Assembly: GCF_021404545.1 (NCBI RefSeq)
Contig: NZ_JAAWWD010000002.1
Coordinates: 124,001-188,000 of the forward strand
Reading direction: 5' to 3'
Source of the DNA: Aestuariivita sp.
GTDB taxonomy: Bacteria > Pseudomonadota > Alphaproteobacteria > Rhodobacterales > Rhodobacteraceae
Length of the DNA stretch: 64,000 nt
The translations under genes and the position numbers were made by a program. This document shows, piece by piece, positions 9,185 to 17,839 of the stretch. Position 1 is the first letter of the stretch. The number at the start of each line of letters is the position of its first letter. The notes below the pieces were generated by a model. That model did no database searches, was not told the DNA's origin, and saw only the letters and a list, made by a program, of their open reading frames with translations.

Positions 9185-10366
9185 TACGTTACGGTTCAAC
9201 CTTCGGGCACAATCGTGTTCCGTTTCGACTATCGTTTGAACGATCGTCGCGAGACGCTCACCATTGGTCGATATGGCTCTGCGGGCTTTTCTCTTGCCCG
9301 CGCTCGGGAGGCGTTGATCGATGCGAAGCGTCTCGTTGCCGAAGGTCATTCGCCCGCTCAGGAGAAGCAGCGCAAGAAGCGTCGCTTGAAAGAAGCGAAG
9401 AGCTTCGGTGAGTTTGGCGAACGGTGGCTGAGAGAAGCCAAGATGGCGGACAGTACGCGCGCGATGCGGCGTTCGGTGTTCGAGCGGGATATTCTTCCAA
9501 TGTTTCGAAATCGGTTGCTGTCGGAGATCAGTGCAGACGACCTACGAATGAGGTGCGCAACGGTCAAGGATCGCGGCGCACCAGCGACCGCCATCCATGT
9601 TCGGGATATTGTGAAACTTATCTACGCATTCGCGATCCTTAACGGCGAGAAAGTTGCAAATCCTGCCGATGAAGTTGGGCCATCGTCCATAGCCACTTTT
9701 GTTCCGAGAGATCGGTCGTTGTCGCCTTCGGAGATACGGATCATGCTAAACCAGCTTGAACATGTCGCGACCCTTCCGACCATTCGTCTGGGCGTCAAAA
9801 TGTTCCTGTTGACCATGGTGAGAAAGAGCGAACTTCAAGATGCAACTTGGGATGAAATCGATTTTGAGAATGCGGTTTGGTCGATTCCGAAGGAAAGAAT
9901 GAAGCGATCCAAGCCCCATAACATTTACCTGGCACAACAGACGATCGACATACTGATCGCGCTGAAGACCTGCGCAGGCAATTCCCGATATCTGCTTCCT
10001 TCACGTTATGACGCGGATGCCCCAATGTCGCGGGCGACATTCAACCGAGTGACAAAGGCTGTCATCGTAAGAGCACAAAAAGAGGGCCTACCTCTTGAAC
10101 ACTTCACCGTTCACGACCTGCGCCGCACCGGTTCGACGCTTTTGAACGAGTTGGGGTTCAATGGTGATTGGATTGAAAAATGCCTTGCACATGAGGATGG
10201 TCGGTCGTCGCGCGGCATATACAATAAGGCCGAATACGAGCATCAACGCCGCCATATGATGCAGGAATGGGCCAATCTCGTTGATGCTTGGGTGTCTGGC
10301 CAGAGGTATCAACCTACGCTCTATCCGCCGGCGATGGACCTCCTCGCCCCCGAGCCGACGATTTGA
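9110..10366 (+). CDS. P4-type tyrosine integrase
   Basis: This 418-residue site-specific recombinase has an N-terminal DUF4102-like arm-binding domain (residues 1-90, with GMYVTVQPSG and LTIGRYG), a core-binding domain, and a C-terminal catalytic domain. Catalytic residues are visible: Arg in TMVRKSELQ, the HDLRR box, a later His in CLAHEDG and the nucleophilic Tyr in RGIYNKAEY. It is preceded by a GGGAG ribosome site and lies just behind guaA in the same orientation, the usual arrangement for elements using the guaA 3' end. It looks intact and is presumably the recombinase of this element. Confidence 0.93.
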   Translation: MLTDAALRSLKPRNKLYKVADRDGMYVTVQPSGTIVFRFDYRLNDRRETLTIGRYGSAGFSLARAREALIDAKRLVAEGHSPAQEKQRKKRRLKEAKSFGEFGERWLREAKMADSTRAMRRSVFERDILPMFRNRLLSEISADDLRMRCATVKDRGAPATAIHVRDIVKLIYAFAILNGEKVANPADEVGPSSIATFVPRDRSLSPSEIRIMLNQLEHVATLPTIRLGVKMFLLTMVRKSELQDATWDEIDFENAVWSIPKERMKRSKPHNIYLAQQTIDILIALKTCAGNSRYLLPSRYDADAPMSRATFNRVTKAVIVRAQKEGLPLEHFTVHDLRRTGSTLLNELGFNGDWIEKCLAHEDGRSSRGIYNKAEYEHQRRHMMQEWANLVDAWVSGQRYQPTLYPPAMDLLAPEPTI

Positions 10367-10604
10367 CCGGGCGAGCTTTACGCAAGCGTACGTCCGGTAC
10401 GGGGGCACGTTTGTTGGCCTTGAGATCCGACAACCTTCGGCGCTCATCGAGCCATTCCTCGACCTCTGCTTGATCCCAAACCACACATCTGGCTGACAGA
10501 TGAAATCGTCTTGGGAATTCTCCCCGTTTTTCAAGTTCGTAGATCGTGGTGTCAGCTAACGGTACCATCTCCCGCAGCTGATGACGCCTAATCGTTCTTT
10601 TCAT
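10314..10604 (-). CDS. AlpA-family DNA-binding regulator
   Basis: A 96-residue protein beginning MKRTIRRHQLREMVPLADTT. The HTH block (LREMVPLADTTIYELEKRG, then FPRRFHLSARCVVWDQAEVEEWL) is typical of AlpA/MerR-like excision regulators that accompany P4-type integrases. The C-terminus is a basic tail. Its 3' end overlaps the convergent integrase 3' end by about 50 bases. Inferred role: excisionase or integrase regulator of the element. The family call is confident; the role is by analogy. Confidence 0.8.
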   Translation of the reverse strand: MKRTIRRHQLREMVPLADTTIYELEKRGEFPRRFHLSARCVVWDQAEVEEWLDERRRLSDLKANKRAPVPDVRLRKARPVKSSARGRGGPSPADRA

Positions 10605-10819
10605 GGTCTCATCTTAGCGCACGACATGACACTTCCATTTCGATTTTTTGCAGATAAAATTCGATAGAAAGCGAAAGTCCCTGTTGATGAAAGGCCTGCT
10701 CTGACAGCTATCGGCAATCGGATACTGTAGCGTACAAATTGTTCAACTGGATCAATGGGCCAACACTATTCTACGCTGTGAATGACCTTGGTGCCGCGCT
10801 AAGCGTCATAACCGACAGG

Positions 10820-11785
10820 TCACTCGCGCATGACCTTTTCAGACATATGATTGCAGTAGCCGCATAGTCCACTATCCAACACAGAGTATTCGTCCAGCGT
10901 AATGCCCGCCCCGCACCGGACACAACTTTCGTCAAGCACAAAGCCACATGCGATGCATCCGTTCGCTTCACCGTTTTGCACGTAGGCATTCGATATGGCG
11001 CAATTTGGGCAATCGTTCACAACCGGCTCGCCTCCTTCTTTCGCGGCGATGTAGTTGTCGGCTCCAAAGGCGGCATCAACGACCATGCGAATTGAGTCTT
11101 CCGCGTCGAATACCTCACCGCATTGGGCGCACTTCGCATGGAAGCTTCCAACATCAGTGTTACCCGACTCTTCCTGACCGATCAGCGATGATCCGCAATT
11201 CGGGCAGGACATCCGATCAAGATTGCCAGGCTCAATATTCCAGTCAATTAGGGCGAGTTCGGCCAGGCATACGGCCTGCACCTTCTTGAACGCATCGTGC
11301 CGCTCCAAAATGACGTCCCAAGTGTCGCCGAGCTCAACCTTCGGGTCTTCGCCTAGGATCGCAAAGAAATCGACGACCATGGGAAATGAAGAGGCAATCG
11401 CTTCAGCAAGAGCCGCCACCGGCTCTTTTAGGTGTAAGTGCTCAAGCTGGTTTCGCATTCCCACCAGCTTTTGAAGATCGCCATCCGGCCACGGGAGACC
11501 GAAGTCGGAAAACCGTTTCTTAAGGTCGTGAAAGCTGATGGTGGTGGGGCCGTCCGGCGCAGCCGCCACGCCACCCGCACCATCCGAAATTGGTTTCACC
11601 TTTGCGCCGATTACCTGCATGGGGTCAGCGTTCGGCGCCGCCCTTACAAGACATTCTTTGGCCAACAGCAGAAGGCCGGCATAATAGTTCCGGGCGGATG
11701 AAATCATCCGGTCGTCCTCGCCGGTCTGGAAATCTTCGATTCCCATTCGAAGCGACGTAACGGCGTTCTGGAATAGTGCGGACAT
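10820..11785 (-). CDS. HEPN-like protein with three C-terminal zinc ribbons
   Basis: A 321-residue protein I do not recognise by name. The helical N-terminal half (1-150) contains R-N-Q-L-E-H at 111-116, matching the RX4-6H signature of HEPN RNase domains, after a helix with SARNYYAGLLLLAKECLVRA. The C-terminal part has six CxxC pairs (194, 219, 259, 277, 288 and 308), enough for three zinc ribbons. It starts 3 bases after the stop of the PIN-domain gene on the same strand, so the two form an operon. HEPN plus PIN suggests an RNA-targeting toxin or defence pair, but this is inference from a short motif. Confidence 0.6.
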   Translation of the reverse strand: MSALFQNAVTSLRMGIEDFQTGEDDRMISSARNYYAGLLLLAKECLVRAAPNADPMQVIGAKVKPISDGAGGVAAAPDGPTTISFHDLKKRFSDFGLPWPDGDLQKLVGMRNQLEHLHLKEPVAALAEAIASSFPMVVDFFAILGEDPKVELGDTWDVILERHDAFKKVQAVCLAELALIDWNIEPGNLDRMSCPNCGSSLIGQEESGNTDVGSFHAKCAQCGEVFDAEDSIRMVVDAAFGADNYIAAKEGGEPVVNDCPNCAISNAYVQNGEANGCIACGFVLDESCVRCGAGITLDEYSVLDSGLCGYCNHMSEKVMRE

Positions 11786-11788
11786 GGG

Positions 11789-13462
11789 TCAGTTCCCCAA
11801 TGCTTCAATTAGATCTTGGGCCACATTCAGTACGGCGAAGTGCTCCACGGTCCGGCCCACTCGTATCCGTGTTTCAACTGGCTTGGTCAAATTCTCAGCC
11901 TCCACTCGGCATAAAACTGCTCCAGTAATATCGCCCTCTTCAGGGAAAGCTATTTCCACGTCGAAGAACTCGGCCTCGCCTTGGTGACGGAATAAATCGC
12001 ATGTCAGCGCCCCAGTCCTCACAGGGCGCCCCTCAGGCCAATCATCATAGTAAAAGTCTTCAGGATCGTGTTTGGGTATTATCGGCAGTCGCGGAACGAT
12101 CGGGTCCATGAAGACCCGGTGGTCCGGCCCCGTCAACATATTGAGATGCGAAGGATTAATAAGGTCCTGCATTCTTTGGTGTTCCGCTTGCAGGCCAAGT
12201 GCCTGCTGGATCGCGGAACTCCCGCGGGTCAGATCATCAAAAACGCCGCTCCGGTGTAAATCGTCGAAGACTGATCCAGCGCGCGCAGCAGCGTCCAGCA
12301 CCGATCCGGGTCTTGCAAACCCAAGGTTGGCCAAATCAACACTGCCGCCCATTGAACGCGACAACTCGGCAATATTGGTGGACCGCGCAGATTGTGGCTT
12401 CGGCGGACGCTTCACAACCCTTTCGGCCTTCGGGGCAACAGGGGGTATCGAAAGCCGCGTCACAGCCGGATTGTGCGTCGGCTGATCGTGTTCTACGTCA
12501 ATCTCGCGTGATCGCCGGATTATGAACAATTGGCCCTGCGCCTCGAATGAAATGCGCAGTTTGGATGCGGGGCGTGCCCCGACATTACGAAGTGAAACGC
12601 GAATCGTCACGGATGGTTCTCGTTCCTCGCGGCCCTTATGCAATCGCTCGAGATCGGACCGGCATTTTGACAGCCATTTCGGATATTCGGTGGTCGTGTA
12701 TTCTGACACATCTTCGTCGCTGGGTGCGATGTAAGATATCTCTGCCCCATCGCTTTCGATGCGGGTTTCCGGAACTGAAAAATCAGTCACCTTAGGGTGG
12801 GTTGCTTCAAGCCGCTTTACTAACTCATCCACTTGGTCAGGAGAAAGTGCGTCAGGAACTTTCCGCACGACATGGGACGAAATCTCTCCGTCTGTCGCAT
12901 CCTCAATCTGGATGACCGGTTCCTGCGACCGATAGGCCGCAATGTCCTTCTCAAGGTCGGCGATCTGGCGATCCTTGTCCGACATAACTGGTTCACGCTT
13001 CCAACTGTCCTCAAGCAGGTGGAAATCTACACCCAATGCAGAGGCCGTCATTGCCACCCCGCCGTCATCTGTCATCACTTTGACCGACGCAAAACTTTGG
13101 TCCTTGGACAGTTCCGAGACGATACCAACGATCCGGTCATCCACAGCCTCATAGTCCAAAGTGTCCGCGTGTTCGGGATCGGGACGGGCGTTTGTCATTA
13201 GGCGCAAGACGACGCGCGGAGCGGCCTCTTGGATTACGATTTCGGTTTGGAGTTTTTGCAGCATCGCGCGGACCCGACCAAACGTTTCCAAAGCCCGTTT
13301 CCGGGTTCTTCCCGTGCCCTTCTTATGGCGGTCAATCTCCGCCTGAACCGGTTTAGTCAGGCCGATAACGATAGGATCATTTCCGAGTTCTGCCCATGGC
13401 AAATCCTCCAAGCGCTTGGCCTCAAAAAAGAGGTTAGTGTCGGCAATGTATAAATATTCCAT
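11789..13462 (-). CDS. PIN-domain protein (DUF4935-like N-terminus)
   Basis: A 557-residue protein with the start chosen at the ATG at 13462 (MEYLYIADTNLFF), preceded by GAGGGG. The N-terminal 150 residues form a PIN RNase-like domain with the acidic residues in place: D8 in IADTN, E42 in QAEIDRH, D108/D109 in AVDDRIVG and D132/D133 in VMTDDGG. The remaining 400 residues hold a predicted helical stretch and a mixed, Pro- and Ser-containing region of unknown fold. It is the first gene of a two-gene operon with the HEPN-like zinc-ribbon protein. Likely function: RNA cleavage in defence or toxin activity; the target is unknown. Confidence 0.7.
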   Translation of the reverse strand: MEYLYIADTNLFFEAKRLEDLPWAELGNDPIVIGLTKPVQAEIDRHKKGTGRTRKRALETFGRVRAMLQKLQTEIVIQEAAPRVVLRLMTNARPDPEHADTLDYEAVDDRIVGIVSELSKDQSFASVKVMTDDGGVAMTASALGVDFHLLEDSWKREPVMSDKDRQIADLEKDIAAYRSQEPVIQIEDATDGEISSHVVRKVPDALSPDQVDELVKRLEATHPKVTDFSVPETRIESDGAEISYIAPSDEDVSEYTTTEYPKWLSKCRSDLERLHKGREEREPSVTIRVSLRNVGARPASKLRISFEAQGQLFIIRRSREIDVEHDQPTHNPAVTRLSIPPVAPKAERVVKRPPKPQSARSTNIAELSRSMGGSVDLANLGFARPGSVLDAAARAGSVFDDLHRSGVFDDLTRGSSAIQQALGLQAEHQRMQDLINPSHLNMLTGPDHRVFMDPIVPRLPIIPKHDPEDFYYDDWPEGRPVRTGALTCDLFRHQGEAEFFDVEIAFPEEGDITGAVLCRVEAENLTKPVETRIRVGRTVEHFAVLNVAQDLIEALGN

Positions 13463-13881
13463 CGCGCCCCTCGCATGACCCACGACGAAACCGCCGGCTA
13501 CTTCCAATTGTTTCTTTGGATACAGGACCCAAAACATAGGCATTTCGAGACGCTAGCGCAAAGGCGAATTTCGTTTGCAGGGTAACTCGCTCTGTCTGCG
13601 TGTCATCCCTTGCGTTGGCCTACCTTGTAAGGCCGAACAGGCGGTTGGGCCGTCAGAACTTGTACTACATGCCGTCCCCCTGACGAGCAAGCGCACCACC
13701 CTCCACGCCGCCGAAGGAGACGTTCACTGCGAACGACAAGTTACAGGCTAAGCTCACGACAGCCAGACCGTGAAGCGGCACCCACATTCCTGGCACGGAT
13801 CAAAGGGCTCATTGACGTAGCAAAATGTATATTTGACATTGTCAGTATTTTATATTATAAAAGCTGACATGGAGACGCTTC
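13463..13881. other. intergenic region between two divergent operons
   Basis: About 420 bases separate the PIN/HEPN operon (minus) from the QueC-like operon (plus). The right end holds the promoter and dyad described separately. The left end should hold the promoter of the PIN gene, but I cannot identify clear boxes. No convincing ORF or RNA gene is seen. Confidence 0.5.
13833..13861 (+). promoter_or_regulatory. sigma-70 promoter with overlapping dyad, QueC-like operon
   Basis: A perfect TTGACA (13833-13838) and TATAAA (13856-13861) are separated by exactly 17 bases, about 20 bases before the first ATG of the operon. The -35 box lies inside a perfect dyad TGACA-T-TGTCA (13834-13844), and another TGACA occurs at 13865-13869 just after the -10 box. 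A repressor bound there would block RNA polymerase. The XRE-domain protein of the same operon is the obvious candidate; that link is inferred. Confidence 0.75.
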
Positions 13882-14448
13882 ATGAGTGATGGACCACATA
13901 AAAGCCTACCTATGCGCAGCCACTGGAAGCGCTTGGCGGAGCGCGCCGATAAGGCCGCCTACTCAGTGCATGAGGTGTCTGAGGCTTTGCCCGCTGCCCT
14001 GCAAAAGGAATTTCGTGAGGCCCCTCTGGAGCAGTTAATGAAAGCGCTAGGCGTCGACGATCAAGGAGCGCTTTTCTCTCTGCAAAACCCTCAAGAGCTG
14101 GATGCACTCCGGGCGGAATGCCCCGGATCCGCCGCTGGGAATGCGTTGATTGACTGTGCTAAAGAAGCCGTTGCAAGCGGCCTCAGCGGTGAAGCAGCCT
14201 GCGAACAGGCACTCGTAGGCGCGCTTGATGAGTGTTCGAAATCAGCCTTTCGAGGAATTGAAGAACACTATTACCGTGAAGCGCCGGGTCATCGCGCGAA
14301 ATTCGTTCGGTCGCGAATGGATGATGCTCGAAGCCAGTGTGATCTCAATGCTTTGGCCAAAACTATGCTCAATGCACCAACCAAAGGCAACCTTGGCAGG
14401 AGTCTTTCAAAGCATGACGGCTTAGATGAAGGGCCTGAACTACGATGA
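13882..14448 (+). CDS. small conserved protein, first gene of the QueC-like operon
   Basis: A 188-residue, mostly helical protein without a recognised domain. It opens with MSDGPHKSLPMRSHWKRLAE and ends near GLDEGPELR; both ends look like conserved tags, and I associate this family with QueC-like neighbours in mobile regions. No membrane segment, cysteine cluster or catalytic motif is evident. The ATG at 13882 follows a GGAGA site. The stop overlaps the next start (ATGA), so translation is coupled to the QueC-like gene. It could be a substrate or partner of that enzyme, by loose analogy with QatB next to QatC, but the mature N-terminus would not be glycine. Function unknown. Confidence 0.65.
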   Translation: MSDGPHKSLPMRSHWKRLAERADKAAYSVHEVSEALPAALQKEFREAPLEQLMKALGVDDQGALFSLQNPQELDALRAECPGSAAGNALIDCAKEAVASGLSGEAACEQALVGALDECSKSAFRGIEEHYYREAPGHRAKFVRSRMDDARSQCDLNALAKTMLNAPTKGNLGRSLSKHDGLDEGPELR

Positions 14449-15812
14449 ACCACGTTTTGCATTCACTAGGCTCCCGTGAACTAAAGGTTTCCGTTGTGGA
14501 AGCGGCACCAAATGGGGCCACGCGACCGGATGTTCTGGTTCTCGGCCAAGACATAGAATTCTCGACGCGGGATTTGGAATCCTACGCAACACACAATTGG
14601 GACCCGGTGGTGTTTGACGCGATGGTTGTCGCCGCTGTCGTTGAGTATTGTGATCGCAGCCTAACGCGCTTGTCTGCCTCATGGGCGCGCGATTTCAAGG
14701 TTAGAGTGCCCGTTCATGATCTAGATCGCTGGACTCAACCCGAGGTTTACGATGCATTGCATGATGCGCTTGGCTTTTTGACTGGCGACCGTTGGCACTT
14801 CGCATTCTCTGAGAGAAAGACAATCGAGCCTGCGCCACGCCAAAGATATCTTGAGATTCCGCCCAAGACAGAAGCAACATTGGCATTTAGCGATGGTATG
14901 GATTCAAGGGCGGTTGCCGGACTGGTACGTGCTGATCTCGATCACGCATTGGTAAGAGTCAGGCTTGGCTCGAAGCGGTCGGACAAGCCGCCGAAAGGGC
15001 AGCCGTTCACTGCAGTACCATATAAGCTCAAGAAGAAAGTGCGCAATCAAGAGACAAGCGCACGAAACCGAGGTTTCCGTTTCGCACTAGTGAGCGGCCT
15101 GGCATCCTACATTTGCGGAGCATCGCGCATCATCATCCCCGAGAGCGGCCAAGGGGCGTTGGGGCCTGTGCTCGCGCCTGTGGCTCATGCTTATCCTGAT
15201 TATCGGAATCACCCGGCATTCTTGCGCCGTATGCACCGGTTTCTCAGTGCGTTGCTTGGCACTAATATCGAATACTCGTTTCCGCGCCTCTGGTACACGA
15301 AGGGACAAACACTGCATGCTTACCTTGCTCTTGGGATCGACGGCGATGAGTGGAAAACAACGCGGTCGTGTTGGAAAAGCGCGCAGTGGAGTTCTGTTGA
15401 CGGACAATTCCGCCAGTGCGGTGTCTGCGCGGCCTGTATGCTGCGCCGCTTGAGCGTACATGCAGCGGGGCAAACAGAGCCCGTTGAAACCTATATCGCA
15501 CATGACCTAACAGCCGAGAATCTTGCACTCAGCGTACCTCCCACATTCGACAAAATGAACACGGCTTTTCGCGAGTACGCCATTGCAGGGGTGCTGCACA
15601 TGGATCATCTGGCCGATCTTGCTGGAGAGGACGGACGAGTTGGTCTTCGGCGACAAGCATACGAGGTTGCCGACACGTTAGGTTTGTCGGTCGAGCAAAC
15701 AGAGAAAAACATCAGAGAAATGATCTCGCAGCATGCATCTGAGTGGAGCGCGTTTACAGCTTCTCTTGGAAGTGGGTCTTTCCTTCAAAATTGGGTTCGA
15801 GGTAACCGATGA
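14445..15812 (+). CDS. QueC-like PP-loop enzyme (QatC-type, long N-terminus)
   Basis: A 455-residue protein whose middle resembles 7-cyano-7-deazaguanine (preQ0) synthase. A PP-loop ATP site LAFSDGMDS lies at 146-154 (canonical SGGxDS with Asp for the first Gly). A zinc-site signature follows at C309, C325, C328 and C331, with a longer first spacer than housekeeping QueC. The 140-residue N-terminal extension is absent from biosynthetic QueC. Related QueC-like proteins occur in anti-phage systems (Qat, type IV CBASS). No other queuosine genes are nearby, so a defence role is more likely than tRNA modification. It overlaps both neighbours by ATGA junctions. Confidence 0.8.
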   Translation: MNHVLHSLGSRELKVSVVEAAPNGATRPDVLVLGQDIEFSTRDLESYATHNWDPVVFDAMVVAAVVEYCDRSLTRLSASWARDFKVRVPVHDLDRWTQPEVYDALHDALGFLTGDRWHFAFSERKTIEPAPRQRYLEIPPKTEATLAFSDGMDSRAVAGLVRADLDHALVRVRLGSKRSDKPPKGQPFTAVPYKLKKKVRNQETSARNRGFRFALVSGLASYICGASRIIIPESGQGALGPVLAPVAHAYPDYRNHPAFLRRMHRFLSALLGTNIEYSFPRLWYTKGQTLHAYLALGIDGDEWKTTRSCWKSAQWSSVDGQFRQCGVCAACMLRRLSVHAAGQTEPVETYIAHDLTAENLALSVPPTFDKMNTAFREYAIAGVLHMDHLADLAGEDGRVGLRRQAYEVADTLGLSVEQTEKNIREMISQHASEWSAFTASLGSGSFLQNWVRGNR

Positions 15813-16993
15813 GCAGCGCAACAAAATCAACACTAGACGAGGCAACAGTCGGCGAACGATTGCGAATTGCCCGTGAAAGCGCGCGGATAACGCAAGCGGA
15901 CTCCGCGAAGTCAATCGGCGTGGCAAGAACGACAATTGTCGCAATCGAAAAAGGCGAACGTCGCGTCCGCACAAATGAGCTGCAAAAGCTCGCTTCCCTA
16001 TATGGAACTTCCGCAAACGCTTTGTTGCGCAGTGAAGCTGTGCATCTCGACTTGATCCCGAGGTTTCGGAAGCTGACGCAAAGTGCGGAAGATGACGTTC
16101 TCGAGGCAGTGATGCTTCTGAATGATCTCGTGCGATCTGAAATAGAACTTGAAGACGCATTGGGTATCCAGCGCCAGCAGAATTATCCGCCGGAAAGACC
16201 GTTGTTGCCCGGAAACGCAAAGGCACAGGCTGAACAGGATGCGCAAGAATTACGTGATTGGATTGGTCTTGGCTCGGGTCCGTGCTTCGACATCATCTCG
16301 ATATTGCAGCTTCAGTTAGGCATTCGTGTTTTTCTAAGGCCACTGCCGCCCAAGATTTCAGGCTTGTTTGCGTATGATGAAAAAGCAGGAGCATGCATGC
16401 TCTTGAATTCAAGCCATCCGCCAGAACGCATCATCCAATCGGCGCTTCACGAGCTGGCTCACTTCATCTCGGCACGCCGCCAACCGGAAGCCTTGCTAAC
16501 AGAGAAAGATCACAACTCGCGTGATGAAATCTATGCAAACGCTTTTGCGCGGTGTTTCTTGACGCCGTCACGCGCGGTTCGGCAACGCTTTGCAGAGCTT
16601 ACAGCCGGACAATCCAGGCTCACGCGCCGCCACATCATACTTCTCGCGCATGCTTTTGGTGTGTCGCGGGAGGCGATGACGCGCCGCCTCGAAGAGCTTG
16701 GTCTTGCAAAACGTGGAACATGGGACTGGTTCATCGCAAATGGCGGTATTTCGGATGAACAAGTTAGGCAGGTTGTCGGTGATGGATCAGAAAGGGCGTC
16801 GACTTTCATGCCACCGCGCGGCCCGATACCACCACGTATCGGCCTGCTTGCGAAAGAAGCATGGAAGCAGAATTTGTACAGCGAAGGTCAACTCGCCAGC
16901 CTGCTCAAGTTGAGCCGCATCGACATCCGTGCATTGGTAAATGAAAACGACAGCGAGGAAAGCGAGGCTGATGAGTTCTTCAAGCTTTCCTGA
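15809..16993 (+). CDS. XRE-family HTH with ImmA/IrrE metallopeptidase domain
   Basis: A 394-residue two-domain protein. Residues 15-70 form a Cro/C1-type HTH (GERLRIARESARITQADSAK, then VARTTIVAIEKGERR). Residues 150-270 form an ImmA/IrrE-type zinc peptidase with HELAH at 214-218 and the downstream acidic helix DEIYANAFARCFL near 240. In this family a repressor or antitoxin is often cleaved in response to DNA damage or infection. The start overlaps the stop of the QueC-like gene (ATGA), and its 3' end overlaps the PIN gene by 23 bases. It probably represses the operon and senses the trigger; this is inferred. Confidence 0.88.
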   Translation: MSSATKSTLDEATVGERLRIARESARITQADSAKSIGVARTTIVAIEKGERRVRTNELQKLASLYGTSANALLRSEAVHLDLIPRFRKLTQSAEDDVLEAVMLLNDLVRSEIELEDALGIQRQQNYPPERPLLPGNAKAQAEQDAQELRDWIGLGSGPCFDIISILQLQLGIRVFLRPLPPKISGLFAYDEKAGACMLLNSSHPPERIIQSALHELAHFISARRQPEALLTEKDHNSRDEIYANAFARCFLTPSRAVRQRFAELTAGQSRLTRRHIILLAHAFGVSREAMTRRLEELGLAKRGTWDWFIANGGISDEQVRQVVGDGSERASTFMPPRGPIPPRIGLLAKEAWKQNLYSEGQLASLLKLSRIDIRALVNENDSEESEADEFFKLS

Positions 16994-17588
16994 TTTAGGC
17001 GGTTCGGACGTAGTTGCTGACACAAGCGTTTTGATTAATCTGGATGCTTCCGGTCATGCAGGCGCTATCATTCAGGCAACGTCTGGAGTTCTTCTAACGA
17101 CTAAGAATGCGATTGAGGAGCTTCTTGAGGGCGAGAGGCGCGGCTATTCAACGGCTACCGAACTACGAACGCTTCAAAGTGAAGGCCTGGTTAAGGTGGT
17201 GGAGTTGGGCGATGCCGAAGAAGAAATTTACCGCTCACTGATCGAAGGCCCGGCAGCTCGTACCCTTGGTGACGGGGAGGCCGCTACAATCGCTTATGCT
17301 GTGCGGAACGAAGCGGTTGCATTGATTGATGAAAAGAAGGCCAAGCGGATATGCTCTGAACGCTTTAACGGAACACATGTGACCACAACGACGGATATGA
17401 TGCTGCATCCAAATGTCGTCCAAGCGCTTGGTCCGTCCCATGTCGAAGCAGTCCACGCCGCTCTGAAATATGCGCGGATGCATGTTCCGTCTGAGCGAGT
17501 TGGTGATGTCGTACAGTTACTCGGGAACGATCGCTCGACAGAGTGTCCGAGCCTTCCGCCTAGCTCCATCGCAAAGGCAAATCTCTGA
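16971..17588 (+). CDS. PIN-like (DUF3368-type) putative RNase
   Basis: A 205-residue protein starting MSSSSFPDLGG inside the end of the preceding gene. The PIN fold acidic residues are present: D17 in VVADTSVLINL, E49/E50 in AIEELLEG, D101 in LGDGEAATIAYA and D120 in VALIDEKKAK. Such COG2405/DUF3368-type PIN proteins often pair with XRE-ImmA/IrrE proteins in toxin-antitoxin-like units. It is the last gene of the four-gene operon and probably its nuclease effector. The final 60 residues are less typical and may be a specificity extension. Confidence 0.8.
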   Translation: MSSSSFPDLGGSDVVADTSVLINLDASGHAGAIIQATSGVLLTTKNAIEELLEGERRGYSTATELRTLQSEGLVKVVELGDAEEEIYRSLIEGPAARTLGDGEAATIAYAVRNEAVALIDEKKAKRICSERFNGTHVTTTTDMMLHPNVVQALGPSHVEAVHAALKYARMHVPSERVGDVVQLLGNDRSTECPSLPPSSIAKANL

Positions 17589-17839
17589 TTACTCTCGGCA
17601 TCAATGGACTAATCAACACCATCCATGCGCGGTTTGTTCGCAAGCCTCAGGCGGACCCGCCCTTATCGCGCTAGCGGAAATATGCCAATCTAGGCGTTGA
17701 TAGTGGTCGATAACTGAACACTTACTGTGCCTTAGCGAAGGTCAACTTCGCTGCGCAACCAGCTGAACACCCATGGATGCATGGTAAGGGTAGATTCCCG
17801 CGCCACCTTTAATTGATCTTGAAGGCAAAACTCTAACGG

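Noticed and set aside
14445-15812. Housekeeping queuosine biosynthesis gene queC
   Set aside because: The N-terminal extension, altered PP-loop, longer cysteine spacer and defence-type neighbours argue against a role in tRNA modification.
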